Assembly: GCA_944358495.1 (NCBI GenBank)
Contig: CALVRF010000038.1
Coordinates: 1 to 12,128, forward strand
DNA length: 12,128 nt
Source: an uncultured Bacilli bacterium
Lineage (GTDB): Bacteria; Bacillota_I; Bacilli_A; RF39; UBA660
Direction: 5' to 3'
Part shown: positions 1 through 7,864 of the stretch, piece by piece
Position numbering within the stretch: the first letter of the stretch is position 1
Layout: every line of letters begins with the position of its first letter
Made by a program: the position numbers and the translations under genes
The notes under the pieces: generated by a model
The model's database searches: none
Told to the model about the DNA's origin: nothing
The model's input: only the letters and a program-made list of their open reading frames with translations

Positions 1-1520
1 TAGTTACTCCAGTTAATCCAGAAGTAACACCAATAAATAATGATGCAATAGTTACTCCAGTTAATCCAGAAGTAACACCAATAAATAATGATGCAATAGT
101 TACTCCAGTTAATCCAGAAGTAACACCAATAAATAATGATGCAATAGTTACTCCAGTTAATCCAGATGTAACACCGATAAATAATGATGCAATAGTTACT
201 CCAGTTAATCCAGAAGTAACACCAATATCGGAAAGTGATATATTTGCTTTGCCGGCAGATATGATGATAAATGATTCTGCGAATGAGGATAGTAATAATG
301 ATGAAGGGGCTGAAAAAGAGATGTTTGGAAATAGAAAAAAGAAAGCAGTGGGAGAATATAAAGAAGAAGAATCTTTTGTACCTGCTGGGGATAACAAAAA
401 TAAAGATAATGATTCAAAAGTAAGTCTTTCTAGTGATGATATGAATGCAATATGGGATGATTTACAATCTACGAAAACCGAGGATAATTCACCAAAGGCA
501 TTTTCAGAATTAATGCAAGAGCCAGAAATTGCACCAGTTCAGGAAAAACCTATTGTACCTATTTATGATGAGTCTTCAATATTTGAACCGATTTATGAAA
601 ATGAAACAACTAATGATGGCGAAAAAGTGGAAAATGAGAATGTTGTTGATTTGACACCAGTTACTGAGGAACCCGTTAAGGTTGATGAGCCAGTAACTAC
701 TCAATTAGAAGAACCGATCGTTGAAGAGGAACATGAAGATGTAGTTGAGCCAGTAAAAGAAGTAGAGCTTGAAACTTCAGAGGATGACATTAAACAACAA
801 ATTCATGATGAGATTAATGAAGAATTACCTATCATGGAAGTTCCAAGCACCGTTGATTCGGCTGAAGAGTTAAATAAAATTTACAAAGAAGTTGATGTTG
901 AGCCACAATTACCGGATAAATCAAAAACTAGAGATATTAAAAATTTAACTTTATTTATTGATTATAATGATTATACATTCACTTTTGGGCAACAGCATTT
1001 TAATAATGAGGCTTTAACTCCTGAAGAGTTAGCAGAGCTTAGCACTATTAAGAGTTATTTGTCAGAAAAAGAATTTAATACTAAGAGGACTACTCAGTAT
1101 AATAAAATTACTGCAGAAAATAAACGCCTTAATAGAAAAATTGTTACTCTTAGTAAAGAGTTTACTAAAAATGTTGATAAATTATCTAAAGATTATACCA
1201 AAATTACTGAGGATTTAACTAAACAAGCTGATAAGGCTAAGGCTCAAGTGGAAATTGATAGAGTTGAAAAAGTTCAAACACAAAAATTGAATGAAACTTT
1301 GACTACAACTGTTAAAGAAAAGACTGAAGAAATTGAAGCTTTGACTAAAGAAAATACAAGCCTTAAGGCAACAATCGAAGAGAAAAATAAGCAAATTGAA
1401 AAATTAGAAAATGAAGTTAAAACTCAAGCGACTAAAATTAAAGTGTTTGAAGAAAAATTGAATACGGTATTAGGTATTGTTAAAGAAGTAAAAAGTGATA
1501 AAAAAGTCGATAAGGAATAA
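1..1520 (+). CDS. Partial repeat-rich acidic coiled-coil protein, function unknown (5' end outside window)
   Basis: The frame is open from the left edge (first full codon at 3), so the gene starts upstream; the TTG at 249 and ATGs near 261 lie inside it. About 505 residues are visible. They begin with five copies of a 16-residue unit, VTPVNPEVTPINNDAI. A long acidic, disordered-looking region rich in Glu, Asp, Pro and Val follows (about nt 230-920). Then comes a short, more ordered segment (FIDYNDYTFTFGQQHF, about nt 950-1010). A Lys/Glu/Thr-rich heptad-like coiled coil runs from about nt 1056 to 1490. No membrane segment, sorting motif or catalytic motif is visible. I do not recognise the family. 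The layout (repeats, acidic linker, coiled coil) suggests a structural or scaffold protein, inside the cell or, if a signal peptide lies upstream, on its surface. The gene ends at TAA followed by a strong terminator. Confidence 0.85.
   Translation, partial: VTPVNPEVTPINNDAIVTPVNPEVTPINNDAIVTPVNPEVTPINNDAIVTPVNPDVTPINNDAIVTPVNPEVTPISESDIFALPADMMINDSANEDSNNDEGAEKEMFGNRKKKAVGEYKEEESFVPAGDNKNKDNDSKVSLSSDDMNAIWDDLQSTKTEDNSPKAFSELMQEPEIAPVQEKPIVPIYDESSIFEPIYENETTNDGEKVENENVVDLTPVTEEPVKVDEPVTTQLEEPIVEEEHEDVVEPVKEVELETSEDDIKQQIHDEINEELPIMEVPSTVDSAEELNKIYKEVDVEPQLPDKSKTRDIKNLTLFIDYNDYTFTFGQQHFNNEALTPEELAELSTIKSYLSEKEFNTKRTTQYNKITAENKRLNRKIVTLSKEFTKNVDKLSKDYTKITEDLTKQADKAKAQVEIDRVEKVQTQKLNETLTTTVKEKTEEIEALTKENTSLKATIEEKNKQIEKLENEVKTQATKIKVFEEKLNTVLGIVKEVKSDKKVDKE
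3..242 (+). repeat. 48-bp tandem repeat array, five copies, in frame
   Basis: Units start at 3, 51, 99, 147 and 195, and the array continues off the left edge. Copies 1-3 are identical at the DNA level. Copy 4 differs at two bases (167 a>t giving Glu to Asp; 176 a>g, silent). Copy 5 matches for about 33 bases and then diverges at 228. The 48-bp period is 16 codons, so gain or loss of units keeps the reading frame. Confidence 0.97.
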
Positions 1521-1537
1521 AAGTGAAATTGTAAGAT

Positions 1538-1580
1538 AAATGTAGACATAAAAAACAGTCTACATTTTTTGTTGTTTTTT
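1538..1580 (+). terminator. Rho-independent terminator after the coiled-coil gene
   Basis: A 10-bp perfect stem (AAATGTAGAC at 1538-1547, GTCTACATTT at 1558-1567) has a 10-nt A-rich loop and is followed by T-rich sequence. It lies 18 bp after the stop codon. Confidence 0.93.
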
Positions 1581-1600
1581 GTTAGTGGTTATAGTATAAT
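1572..1600 (+). promoter_or_regulatory. Promoter of the NfeD/SPFH operon
   Basis: TTGTTT (1572-1577), a 17-bp spacer and a perfect TATAAT (1595-1600) put the transcription start near 1607. That lies downstream of the first in-frame ATG (1604) and helps choose the start of the next gene. The -35 overlaps the tail of the preceding terminator. Confidence 0.75.
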
Positions 1601-1618
1601 ATTATGGGAGGAATGTTT

Positions 1619-2047
1619 ATGGACCAATGGGGTGTGTGGTTATTAATCATTGTTATTTTAACAATTTTAGAAGCTATGAGTGCTAGCTTAACCACTGTTT
1701 GGTTTGTTATTAGCGGTATTATTGCTTTAATCATATCATTTTTTACAGATAATTATATCATTCAGTTTGGGATTTTTGTAATTGTCGGAGTGGTATTGTT
1801 AGCGACGACGCGACCAATTTTGTTAAAAACTTTAAAACATCATAAAGAGGCAACTAATTTAGATCGAATTATTGGAATGGAAGCGATCGTTACTGAAAAG
1901 ATAACCAAAAATCAGCCTGGAGAGGTAAAGGTTGAAGGTAAACGCTGGAGTGCATATGCTGATGAAACTATTAAAGTTGGAGCAACTGTGAAAATATTAG
2001 AGATTAATGGCGTTAAGTTAAAGGTTGAAACTGTAGAGGGGGAATAA
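1619..2047 (+). CDS. NfeD family membrane protein
   Basis: This 142-residue protein has three hydrophobic helices (about residues 5-22, 25-43 and 47-64) and then a C-terminal beta-rich domain (about 80-140: GMEAIVTEKI, GEVKVEGKRWSA, VGATVKILEI). That matches the short NfeD class with a cytoplasmic OB-fold. NfeD proteins are encoded next to SPFH proteins and are thought to act with them in membrane microdomain organisation or membrane protein quality control. The partner follows here after one base. ATGs exist in frame at 1604, 1613 and 1619. I chose 1619 because GGGAGG (1606-1611) sits 7 nt ahead of it and the promoter predicts transcription starting after 1604. No serine-protease domain is present, so this is not the long NfeD form. 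Confidence 0.9.
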   Translation: MDQWGVWLLIIVILTILEAMSASLTTVWFVISGIIALIISFFTDNYIIQFGIFVIVGVVLLATTRPILLKTLKHHKEATNLDRIIGMEAIVTEKITKNQPGEVKVEGKRWSAYADETIKVGATVKILEINGVKLKVETVEGE

Positions 2048-2048
2048 T

Positions 2049-2939
2049 ATGGCAGTGTTTTTAGTTATTTTAGTGTTGATTGTGGTTATTATAATTCCTA
2101 ATATTAAGATTGTGCCACAATCAAAGTGTTATGTGATTGAACGATTAGGTTCTTATTTTAGTACTTGGAGTAATGGTTTGCATTTTAAAATACCATTTGT
2201 CGATAGAGTTGCTTGTGTTGTAAGTTTAAAAGAGATGGTTAAAGATTTTGAACCACAACCAGTAATTACCAAAGATAATGTTACTATGCAAATTGATACA
2301 GTGGTTTATTTTCAAATTACTGATCCTAAACTATATACTTATGGAGTAGATAATCCACTTAGAGCTATTGAAAATTTGACAGCTACAACCCTTAGAAATA
2401 TTATTGGTGAATTAGAATTAGACCAAACACTCACATCTAGAGATGTAATCAATACAAAGATGAGAGCAATTTTAGATGAGGCTACCGACCCTTGGGGTAT
2501 TAAAATAAATCGTGTAGAAGTTAAGAATATTTTACCACCACGTGATATTCAAGATGCGATGGAGAAACAAATGCGTGCAGAACGTGAAAGACGTGAAGCA
2601 ATTTTGAAGGCTGAGGGTGAAAAAAAATCAAGTATTTTGATAGCTGAAGGTGAAAAACAAAGTGCAATTTTACGTGCTGAAGCGGATAAAGAGTCACAAA
2701 TTCGTATTGCTGAGGGTGAAGCTGAGGCTATTTTGAAAATTCAACAAGCGGAAGCTGAAAGTATTAAAATGATTAAAGAAGCTCAGGCTGATCAAAGTGT
2801 TTTGTTATTAAAAAGTTTTGAGGCTTTAACAAAAGTGGCTGATGGGCAATCGACTAAAATTATTGTTCCATCAGAATTACAAAACATGGCTACTATAAGC
2901 ACAGTGCTAAGTGAAATGTTTAAGGATAATAAGAAATAG
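2049..2939 (+). CDS. SPFH/Band 7 (stomatin/paraslipin-like, QmcA type) membrane protein
   Basis: The 296-residue protein has an N-terminal membrane anchor (about residues 2-17) and an SPFH/PHB domain (about 21-175: YVIERLGSYFSTWSNGLHFK, the VDRV strand, ITKDNVTMQIDTVVYFQITD, and the conserved DPWGI and ILPPRDI segments). A long alanine/glutamate coiled coil with repeated AEGE motifs follows (about 175-250), then a short hydrophobic tail. Paraslipins of this size form oligomeric rings on membranes. Pairing with NfeD is the usual arrangement (compare E. coli qmcA-ybbJ). The start codon follows a GAGGGGGA Shine-Dalgarno at the end of the NfeD gene with a 1-nt gap, so the two are almost certainly co-transcribed. 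Length is normal for the family. The exact substrate or client is unknown. Confidence 0.95.
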   Translation: MAVFLVILVLIVVIIIPNIKIVPQSKCYVIERLGSYFSTWSNGLHFKIPFVDRVACVVSLKEMVKDFEPQPVITKDNVTMQIDTVVYFQITDPKLYTYGVDNPLRAIENLTATTLRNIIGELELDQTLTSRDVINTKMRAILDEATDPWGIKINRVEVKNILPPRDIQDAMEKQMRAERERREAILKAEGEKKSSILIAEGEKQSAILRAEADKESQIRIAEGEAEAILKIQQAEAESIKMIKEAQADQSVLLLKSFEALTKVADGQSTKIIVPSELQNMATISTVLSEMFKDNKK

Positions 2940-2960
2940 GTTAATTTTTAACCTTTTTTT
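2938..2960 (+). terminator. Terminator of the NfeD/SPFH operon
   Basis: The stem AGGTTAA/TTAACCT (7 bp, 3-nt loop) is followed by six Ts. The upstream arm starts inside the TAG stop codon (2937-2939). Confidence 0.85.
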
Positions 2961-2971
2961 GTTTACGCTTA

Positions 2972-3001
2972 TTGACTTTGACTAGTTGATGTATGTATAA
3001 T
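2972..3001 (+). promoter_or_regulatory. Promoter of the GH25-like gene
   Basis: TTGACT (2972-2977), an 18-bp spacer and TATAAT (2996-3001) predict a start near 3008 and a leader of about 25 nt. A second TTGACT at 2978 is spaced too closely to serve the same -10. Confidence 0.75.
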
Positions 3002-3032
3002 GTAAATAGAAATATATATGTGGGTGATTACG

Positions 3033-4436
3033 ATGGAACAACAAAATGGAAATAATATGACAAATAATGTTATTGATGCCAATTTTAACATAATTAGCCA
3101 TTTCCTTAGTAGTGCACTTAGGAATGTAGAATTTAGTGATATTATTCGTAGTGAGGGGCGTACTGTTTTCGTAAGTATGGCAAAGGAAACTAAGCAAATT
3201 GTCATTCCAGAAAAAAATACCCATATTATCGAATGGAAACAAGCCTGGCTAGCTGTATTCGAGAATTATTTAAAAGCTTTAGATGATAAAGTTGGATCTT
3301 TGTTTATGAACAGTAAATATATAAAAGAGGTTGGAGATTATGGGGTGAAAGTTGGTAATCATCCAGTTATTCAAATTCCTAATGATTATAACTCAGTGGC
3401 TTATGCTAACGCTTTAGAAGAAATTATTAAACAACATAATAAGGTTCAAAGAGCTGAGATGGCGAAATTACATACTAAACAAATGTCACCAATTATAGTA
3501 AATAGTACTTCAGTACAGATTGATAACCCAGAAAAAATAATTGCTAATTCATCAGCTTATTCTAATGTCAATTTACAAGCTACTATGATCAATTCTCCTT
3601 CGAGTGTAAACGTTAGTAATGTGGCACCTACTTTACAAAATTTGGCAACTACGGTTAGTAATGTAGAGCATAACAACGTTAAGCAAATGCCTAACAGTAA
3701 AGTGGTGGTAGATAAGCATCGAGTACAAACGCAAAGAATGCCAATGCCTAAAAAAGTAAACGAGGAAAGAATTGTTAAAGAAGAGACGGAGTCTAGTTTA
3801 ATGACGATTTCAAAAATTCCAGCTGATTTATCATTAGATAAAAGTGATTGCAGAGCTTTGGATAATCAGCGAGTTATGGTTACTTGTACTGGCGTTAAGC
3901 ATGGTGATGGATTATTTAGAGATAATATTGAGGTACTTAGGGAAAATACTGAAAATGTTCAAGTTGAATCATTTATTTCAGGGATGGCTACTAATTTAGA
4001 ACAAGCCACCAAGGAAGCAACAAAAATGCTTAAAATGCTTAATGATTGTCAGGTTGGGAAACTAGTTGTTTATGAAATGAATAATGATTTTATTTTAAAC
4101 CATGAAAAGAAGCCTGAGGCGATTAAGGAATGTCTTTTGGCGGCTGAAAAAATATGCGATGTATTAGTTAATGAGGGTTATAGACCGTTATTATGCTGCG
4201 ATTTACAAGTTAGTGAGTTGATTGGAATGATAGTGCCTGATTACCATTTTAAGTACCCACTGATTAAATGTGCAACGGTCAAACAAAAGGATTTAATTGC
4301 GGATGAAGATATAGTTTATATGAATCCGAGTCAAGATATGGATTTAATAATGATAAATACTTCTAATTTGCAAGAGTATATTGATTATGTACCTGAAATG
4401 GTTAAACAAGGGGGAACATTGAGTGTAGCAGCTTAG
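3033..4436 (+). CDS. Cytoplasmic protein with degenerate GH25-like C-terminal domain
   Basis: This 467-residue protein has no signal peptide or membrane segment. The start at 3033 is preferred over the in-frame ATG at 3018 because GGGTGAT (3022-3028) sits 4 nt ahead of it. Residues 15-145 form an unrecognised mixed alpha/beta region. Residues 150-250 are Asn/Ser/Val-rich and look disordered. Residues about 281-395 resemble the GH25 lysozyme barrel: a VMVTCTGVK strand, LFRDNIEVLREN (the usual F-x-x-N-I helix), an A-T-N-E-Q-A-x-x-E-A helix, the strand LVVYEMNND, and a long helix ending in LVNEGYRPLLCCD (usually AGYKPMIYA). At the site where GH25 has D-x-E, this protein reads E348-M-N350, so it is probably not a muramidase. 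The family assignment is my inference from pattern, not a search. The gene is monocistronic between its own promoter and terminator. Confidence 0.8.
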   Translation: MEQQNGNNMTNNVIDANFNIISHFLSSALRNVEFSDIIRSEGRTVFVSMAKETKQIVIPEKNTHIIEWKQAWLAVFENYLKALDDKVGSLFMNSKYIKEVGDYGVKVGNHPVIQIPNDYNSVAYANALEEIIKQHNKVQRAEMAKLHTKQMSPIIVNSTSVQIDNPEKIIANSSAYSNVNLQATMINSPSSVNVSNVAPTLQNLATTVSNVEHNNVKQMPNSKVVVDKHRVQTQRMPMPKKVNEERIVKEETESSLMTISKIPADLSLDKSDCRALDNQRVMVTCTGVKHGDGLFRDNIEVLRENTENVQVESFISGMATNLEQATKEATKMLKMLNDCQVGKLVVYEMNNDFILNHEKKPEAIKECLLAAEKICDVLVNEGYRPLLCCDLQVSELIGMIVPDYHFKYPLIKCATVKQKDLIADEDIVYMNPSQDMDLIMINTSNLQEYIDYVPEMVKQGGTLSVAA

Positions 4437-4457
4437 CTATGTCATGTTCTTTTTTTG
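4414..4457 (+). terminator. Terminator of the GH25-like gene
   Basis: A long interrupted hairpin (GAACA/TGTTC, TGA/TCA, TAGC/GCTA around an AGCTTA loop) ends in a run of eight Ts (4450-4456 and preceding). It begins within the last seven codons and contains the TAG stop. Confidence 0.75.
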
Positions 4458-4480
4458 ATGATTTTTTTCTTTGTTTAGAG

Positions 4481-4486
4481 TATAAT
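4481..4486 (+). promoter_or_regulatory. Candidate -10 for the ABC exporter gene
   Basis: A perfect TATAAT lies 20 bp before the start codon, after a terminator, so the gene probably has its own promoter. I see no convincing -35; TTGATG at 4455 is 20 bp away. Confidence 0.5.
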
Positions 4487-4506
4487 TAAAGTGATGAGGT
4501 GGTTAA

Positions 4507-6816
4507 ATGCTTAAACTTAACAAGGTAAAAAAAAGTTACAAAACTGGTTCTTTTGTGCAACAAGCATTGAAAGATATTAATTTAGAGTTTAGAGAGAATG
4601 AATTTGTTGCTGCCTTAGGACCATCAGGAAGTGGGAAAACGACATTACTGAATATTATCGGTGGTTTAGATAATTATGATAGTGGAGATTTAATCATTAA
4701 TGGTAAATCAACGAAAAATTTTAAGGCTAGTGATTGGGATGCTTATCGTAATAATTCAGTAGGTTTTATTTTTCAAAGTTATAATTTGATTCCACATATT
4801 TCAATTTTAGATAATGTAGAAATGGGAATGACTTTAAGTGGTGTATCTGCTAGGCAAAGGAAAGTTCAAGCCAAAGAATTATTAAAAAAAGTTGGCTTAG
4901 CTGATCATATTCATAAAAAGCCAAGTCAACTTTCTGGTGGGCAAATGCAAAGAGTAGCAATTGCTAGAGCTTTAGCTAATGATCCCGATATTATTTTAGC
5001 TGATGAACCAACTGGGGCTTTGGATTCGAAAACTAGTGAGCAAATTATGGACTTGATAAAGAAGATTGCTAAAGAAAAATTAGTAATTATGGTCACTCAC
5101 AATCCGGATTTAGCTAATAAATATGCTACTAGAATTATCGAAATGAAAGATGGTGAAGTAACCCATGATTCGAAGCCATTAAATGAAAAAGAAAAAAAGA
5201 ATGGAAGCTTTTCTTTGAAAAAAACGTCAATGAGTTTTTTAACGGCTTTGAAATTATCATTTAATAATATTAAAACTAAAAAGGGTAGAACTGCTTTAAC
5301 TGCTTTTGCTTCGAGCATTGGTATTATTGGTATTGCACTTATTTTATCTTTATCGAATGGTTTTAATATTGAAGTCGAAAATTTTGAACAAAATTCTTTA
5401 GCGCAGTCGCCAATCATAATTGCTAATCAAGCGATGCAGGTGGATGAAGAAACGATGTTAAAACTACAAGGTCATGATGATTTAGAAAAGTATTCTGATA
5501 AAAAGAGAGTTTACGCTCAGGATGATGTGGTAGATACAATGCTTCATAATAATAAAATTACTAATGATTATATAGATTATATTGAAAAAATGGATATGTC
5601 AAAAATATCTGGATATTCTTATGAAAAAGGCACAGCTATTAATTTAGTTACTCAAAATAGTGATGGGAAATATAATTTGCTTTCAATGGATAATAATAGC
5701 GATGTTCAATTGTGGACTATTTTGCCAATTAATCCTAACGATGATGAGGGGGTAATTGAGGAAAATTATGATGTATTGGCTGGTTCTTTGGATAATGATG
5801 AACCAGGGATTATTTTACAAGTAAATAACCGCAATCAAATATCCGCCTCTACTTTAAAACAATTAGGCTTTGGTGATGAAGAGGTTAGTTTTGACGATAT
5901 TATGGATAAAGAATTTAAGATCATTTTAAATGATGATTATTATCAAAAGATAGGAAATACATTTATTCCAAGTCAGGATTATGAAAAAATGTATAATAGT
6001 GATAATAGTATTACGGTTAAAGTAACAGCTATTATTCGTGGTAAAGAAGATAAAGAGGTAGTGGCTAATAGCAGTGGTTTAGCTTATACTAATAGTTTAG
6101 TTGATTTAGTGATTAGTAGTAATAAAAACTCAGCTATTGTTAAAGCGCAAGAACAGGTTGATTATAATATTTTAACTAATCAAGTTTTTGATGATGAAAC
6201 AAATAGTACCAATACTAAAGATATGATGATGGGATATTTAGGAGCGGATACTTTACCGATAGCTATTTATATTTATCCAAAGGATTTTGATACAAAAGAT
6301 TATATTACTGATTATTTAGATGATTATAACAACGGAAAAGATGAAGATGATATGGTTCAATATACCGACATGGCGGATATGATTTCGTCGCTTACTGGTA
6401 GTATTATGGATGCTATTACGGTTGTTTTAATAGCTTTTTCGTCAATTTCATTAGTGGTATCTTCAATTATGATTGGTATTATTACTTATATTTCGGTGCT
6501 TGAACGAACGAAAGAAATTGGAATTTTAAGAGCATTAGGAGCACGTAAAAAAGATATTAAAAGAGTCTTTAATGCGGAAACTTTTATTATTGGGATGTTT
6601 TCTGGTTTGTTAGGAATAGCGATTGCTTATATTTTGACGATTCCGACAAATATGATTATTGAAAACTTGTCGGGATTAGCTAACGTGGCAAAACTTAATC
6701 CGTTTCATGCCTTAATACTTATTTTAATCAGTTTAATTTTAACAATTATTGGTGGAGCAATTCCAGCGAGTATGGCTTCGAAAAAAGATCCAGTGGAGGC
6801 TCTTAGAACAGAATGA
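4507..6816 (+). CDS. MacB-type ABC transporter, ATP-binding and permease domains fused
   Basis: The 769-residue protein starts with a LolD/MacB-type ATPase: Walker A GPSGSGKT (38-45), Q-loop Q90, signature LSGGQ (142-146), Walker B IILADEP (162-168), H-loop H198. A linker leads to transmembrane helix 1 (about 262-285), then a large extracellular domain (about 290-635, acidic, Asn/Asp-rich). Three more helices follow (about 636-661, 692-712, 735-755), with the coupling segment VLERTKEIGILRALGARKKD typical of the FtsX/MacB permease fold. Members use ATP in a mechanotransmission cycle to export or extract peptides or lipid-linked substrates. No adaptor or outer-membrane partner gene is nearby, as expected in a monoderm. 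The substrate cannot be told from sequence; antimicrobial peptide resistance or export is common in this class. GAGGTGG (4496-4502) supports the start. TGA stop. Confidence 0.93.
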   Translation: MLKLNKVKKSYKTGSFVQQALKDINLEFRENEFVAALGPSGSGKTTLLNIIGGLDNYDSGDLIINGKSTKNFKASDWDAYRNNSVGFIFQSYNLIPHISILDNVEMGMTLSGVSARQRKVQAKELLKKVGLADHIHKKPSQLSGGQMQRVAIARALANDPDIILADEPTGALDSKTSEQIMDLIKKIAKEKLVIMVTHNPDLANKYATRIIEMKDGEVTHDSKPLNEKEKKNGSFSLKKTSMSFLTALKLSFNNIKTKKGRTALTAFASSIGIIGIALILSLSNGFNIEVENFEQNSLAQSPIIIANQAMQVDEETMLKLQGHDDLEKYSDKKRVYAQDDVVDTMLHNNKITNDYIDYIEKMDMSKISGYSYEKGTAINLVTQNSDGKYNLLSMDNNSDVQLWTILPINPNDDEGVIEENYDVLAGSLDNDEPGIILQVNNRNQISASTLKQLGFGDEEVSFDDIMDKEFKIILNDDYYQKIGNTFIPSQDYEKMYNSDNSITVKVTAIIRGKEDKEVVANSSGLAYTNSLVDLVISSNKNSAIVKAQEQVDYNILTNQVFDDETNSTNTKDMMMGYLGADTLPIAIYIYPKDFDTKDYITDYLDDYNNGKDEDDMVQYTDMADMISSLTGSIMDAITVVLIAFSSISLVVSSIMIGIITYISVLERTKEIGILRALGARKKDIKRVFNAETFIIGMFSGLLGIAIAYILTIPTNMIIENLSGLANVAKLNPFHALILILISLILTIIGGAIPASMASKKDPVEALRTE

Positions 6817-6844
6817 AAGAAAGAATTAATTTTCTTTCTTTTAT
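6815..6844 (+). terminator. Terminator after the ABC exporter
   Basis: GAAAGAAA (6815-6822) pairs with TTTCTTTC (6831-6838) across an 8-nt loop, followed by TTTTATT. The stem starts inside the TGA stop codon. It is AU-rich and so weaker than the others. Confidence 0.65.
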
Positions 6845-6847
6845 TCT

Positions 6848-6876
6848 TTGACTTATAGTGGGGCTTGTGGTAAGAT
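6848..6876 (+). promoter_or_regulatory. msrAB promoter
   Basis: TTGACT (6848-6853), a 17-bp spacer and TAAGAT (6871-6876) put the start near 6883 and give a leader of about 54 nt. No riboswitch-like structure is evident in that leader. Confidence 0.75.
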
Positions 6877-6936
6877 ATATTTCATGTTTACTTAATATTA
6901 TTATGAATTTGTGGGTATATTAATAGAGGTGATGCT

Positions 6937-7824
6937 ATGAAAGAAATATATTTTGCAGGTGGATGTTTTTGGGGTGTTCAAAAATATTTTGATTTAATTG
7001 ATGGTGTGATTGGAACAGAAGCAGGTTATGCCAATGGAACCACTAAAAATCCAAATTATAAAAGTGTATGTGATGGTAGTGGTCATGCGGAAACAGTTCA
7101 TGTAGTATATAATGATAAAATTATTTCTTTAAATCGCCTTTTAAATTATTATTTTAAAATTATTGACCCAACTTCTTTTCATAAACAGGGTGAAGATGTG
7201 GGCATTCAATATCGTACAGGCATTTATTATACTAACAAAAAAGATGTTGAAGTGATTGTTGAAGCTTTAGAAAATTTACAAAAAGAATATGATAGGCCGA
7301 TTGTTGTTGAAGTTGAAAAACTTAAGAATTTTAAAAGAGCAGAGAAATATCATCAAAAATTTTTGGAAAAACATCCTTTTAGTTATTGTCATATTCCTAA
7401 TTATAAATTTAAGGATTTGCTTGATGATGAGATGACTTATTATGTTACCAAACAAAAAGGGACAGAACCGGCTTTTAAAAATAAATATTGGAATAATTTT
7501 GAAGAGGGGATATATGTTGATGTTGACACGAGTGAACCATTATTTTTATCCACCGATAAATTTTATTCAGCTTGTGGGTGGCCAACTTTTAGTAAAGCTA
7601 TTGATGATAAGGCGACTACTGAAAAGACAGACCTTAGTCATTTTATGGTGCGAACAGAAGTCGTGGCGAAAAAGAGCCATAATCATTTAGGCCATGTGTT
7701 TAATGATGGTCCTGAAGAACTGGGGGGCAAACGTTATTGTATTAATAGTGCGGCATTAAGATTTGTTCCAAAAAGTAAAATGAAAGCCGAAGGGTTGGAA
7801 TCTTACCTTAAATATTTAAAATGA
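6937..7824 (+). CDS. msrAB: Bifunctional peptide methionine sulfoxide reductase MsrA/MsrB
   Basis: The 295-residue fusion repairs both stereoisomers of methionine sulfoxide. The N-terminal MsrA domain (about 1-160) carries GGCFWG with catalytic Cys10, YANG, GHAETVHVVYN and the GEDVGIQYRTGIYY block; Cys151 in SYCHIPNY is a possible resolving Cys. The C-terminal MsrB domain (about 167-285) has ACGWPTF with probable resolving Cys213, the SHNHLGHVFNDGP block, and GKRYCINSAALRF with catalytic Cys268. The zinc-binding CxxC pairs of some MsrB proteins are absent, as is common in fused forms. There is no signal peptide, so it is cytoplasmic. AGAGGTGAT (6925-6933) gives ideal spacing to the start. It has its own promoter after a terminator. 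TGA stop. Confidence 0.97.
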   Translation: MKEIYFAGGCFWGVQKYFDLIDGVIGTEAGYANGTTKNPNYKSVCDGSGHAETVHVVYNDKIISLNRLLNYYFKIIDPTSFHKQGEDVGIQYRTGIYYTNKKDVEVIVEALENLQKEYDRPIVVEVEKLKNFKRAEKYHQKFLEKHPFSYCHIPNYKFKDLLDDEMTYYVTKQKGTEPAFKNKYWNNFEEGIYVDVDTSEPLFLSTDKFYSACGWPTFSKAIDDKATTEKTDLSHFMVRTEVVAKKSHNHLGHVFNDGPEELGGKRYCINSAALRFVPKSKMKAEGLESYLKYLK

Positions 7825-7840
7825 CTTTTTATTTGATTTG

Positions 7841-7849
7841 TGTTATGAT
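7841..7849 (+). promoter_or_regulatory. Possible extended -10 for the phosphoesterase/CinA-like operon
   Basis: TGTTATGAT fits an extended -10 (TGnTATGAT). The -35 region (ATGACT at 7821) overlaps the msrAB stop codon. The predicted leader would be only about 10 nt, and no terminator separates msrAB from this gene, so read-through from msrAB is an alternative. Confidence 0.3.
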
Positions 7850-7864
7850 GAAGATGGTGGGAAA

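Noticed and set aside
1..242. CRISPR-like or intergenic repeat array
   Set aside because: Units are contiguous with no spacers, have a 48-bp period, and are in frame with a long open reading frame.
249..1520. Gene start at TTG 249
   Set aside because: The frame is open upstream to the left edge with the same repeats encoded, and no Shine-Dalgarno precedes 249.
2982..3242. Minus-strand ORFs over the start of the GH25-like gene
   Set aside because: They are antisense to the promoter and coding start of a well-supported gene and show no domain or ribosome site.
6883..6936. Riboswitch in the msrAB leader
   Set aside because: The leader is only about 54 nt, AT-rich, and shows no stable stem set or known aptamer motif.
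7442..7690. Plus-strand ORF of 82 codons inside msrAB
   Set aside because: It is an alternative frame inside a well-conserved MsrB domain with no start signals.
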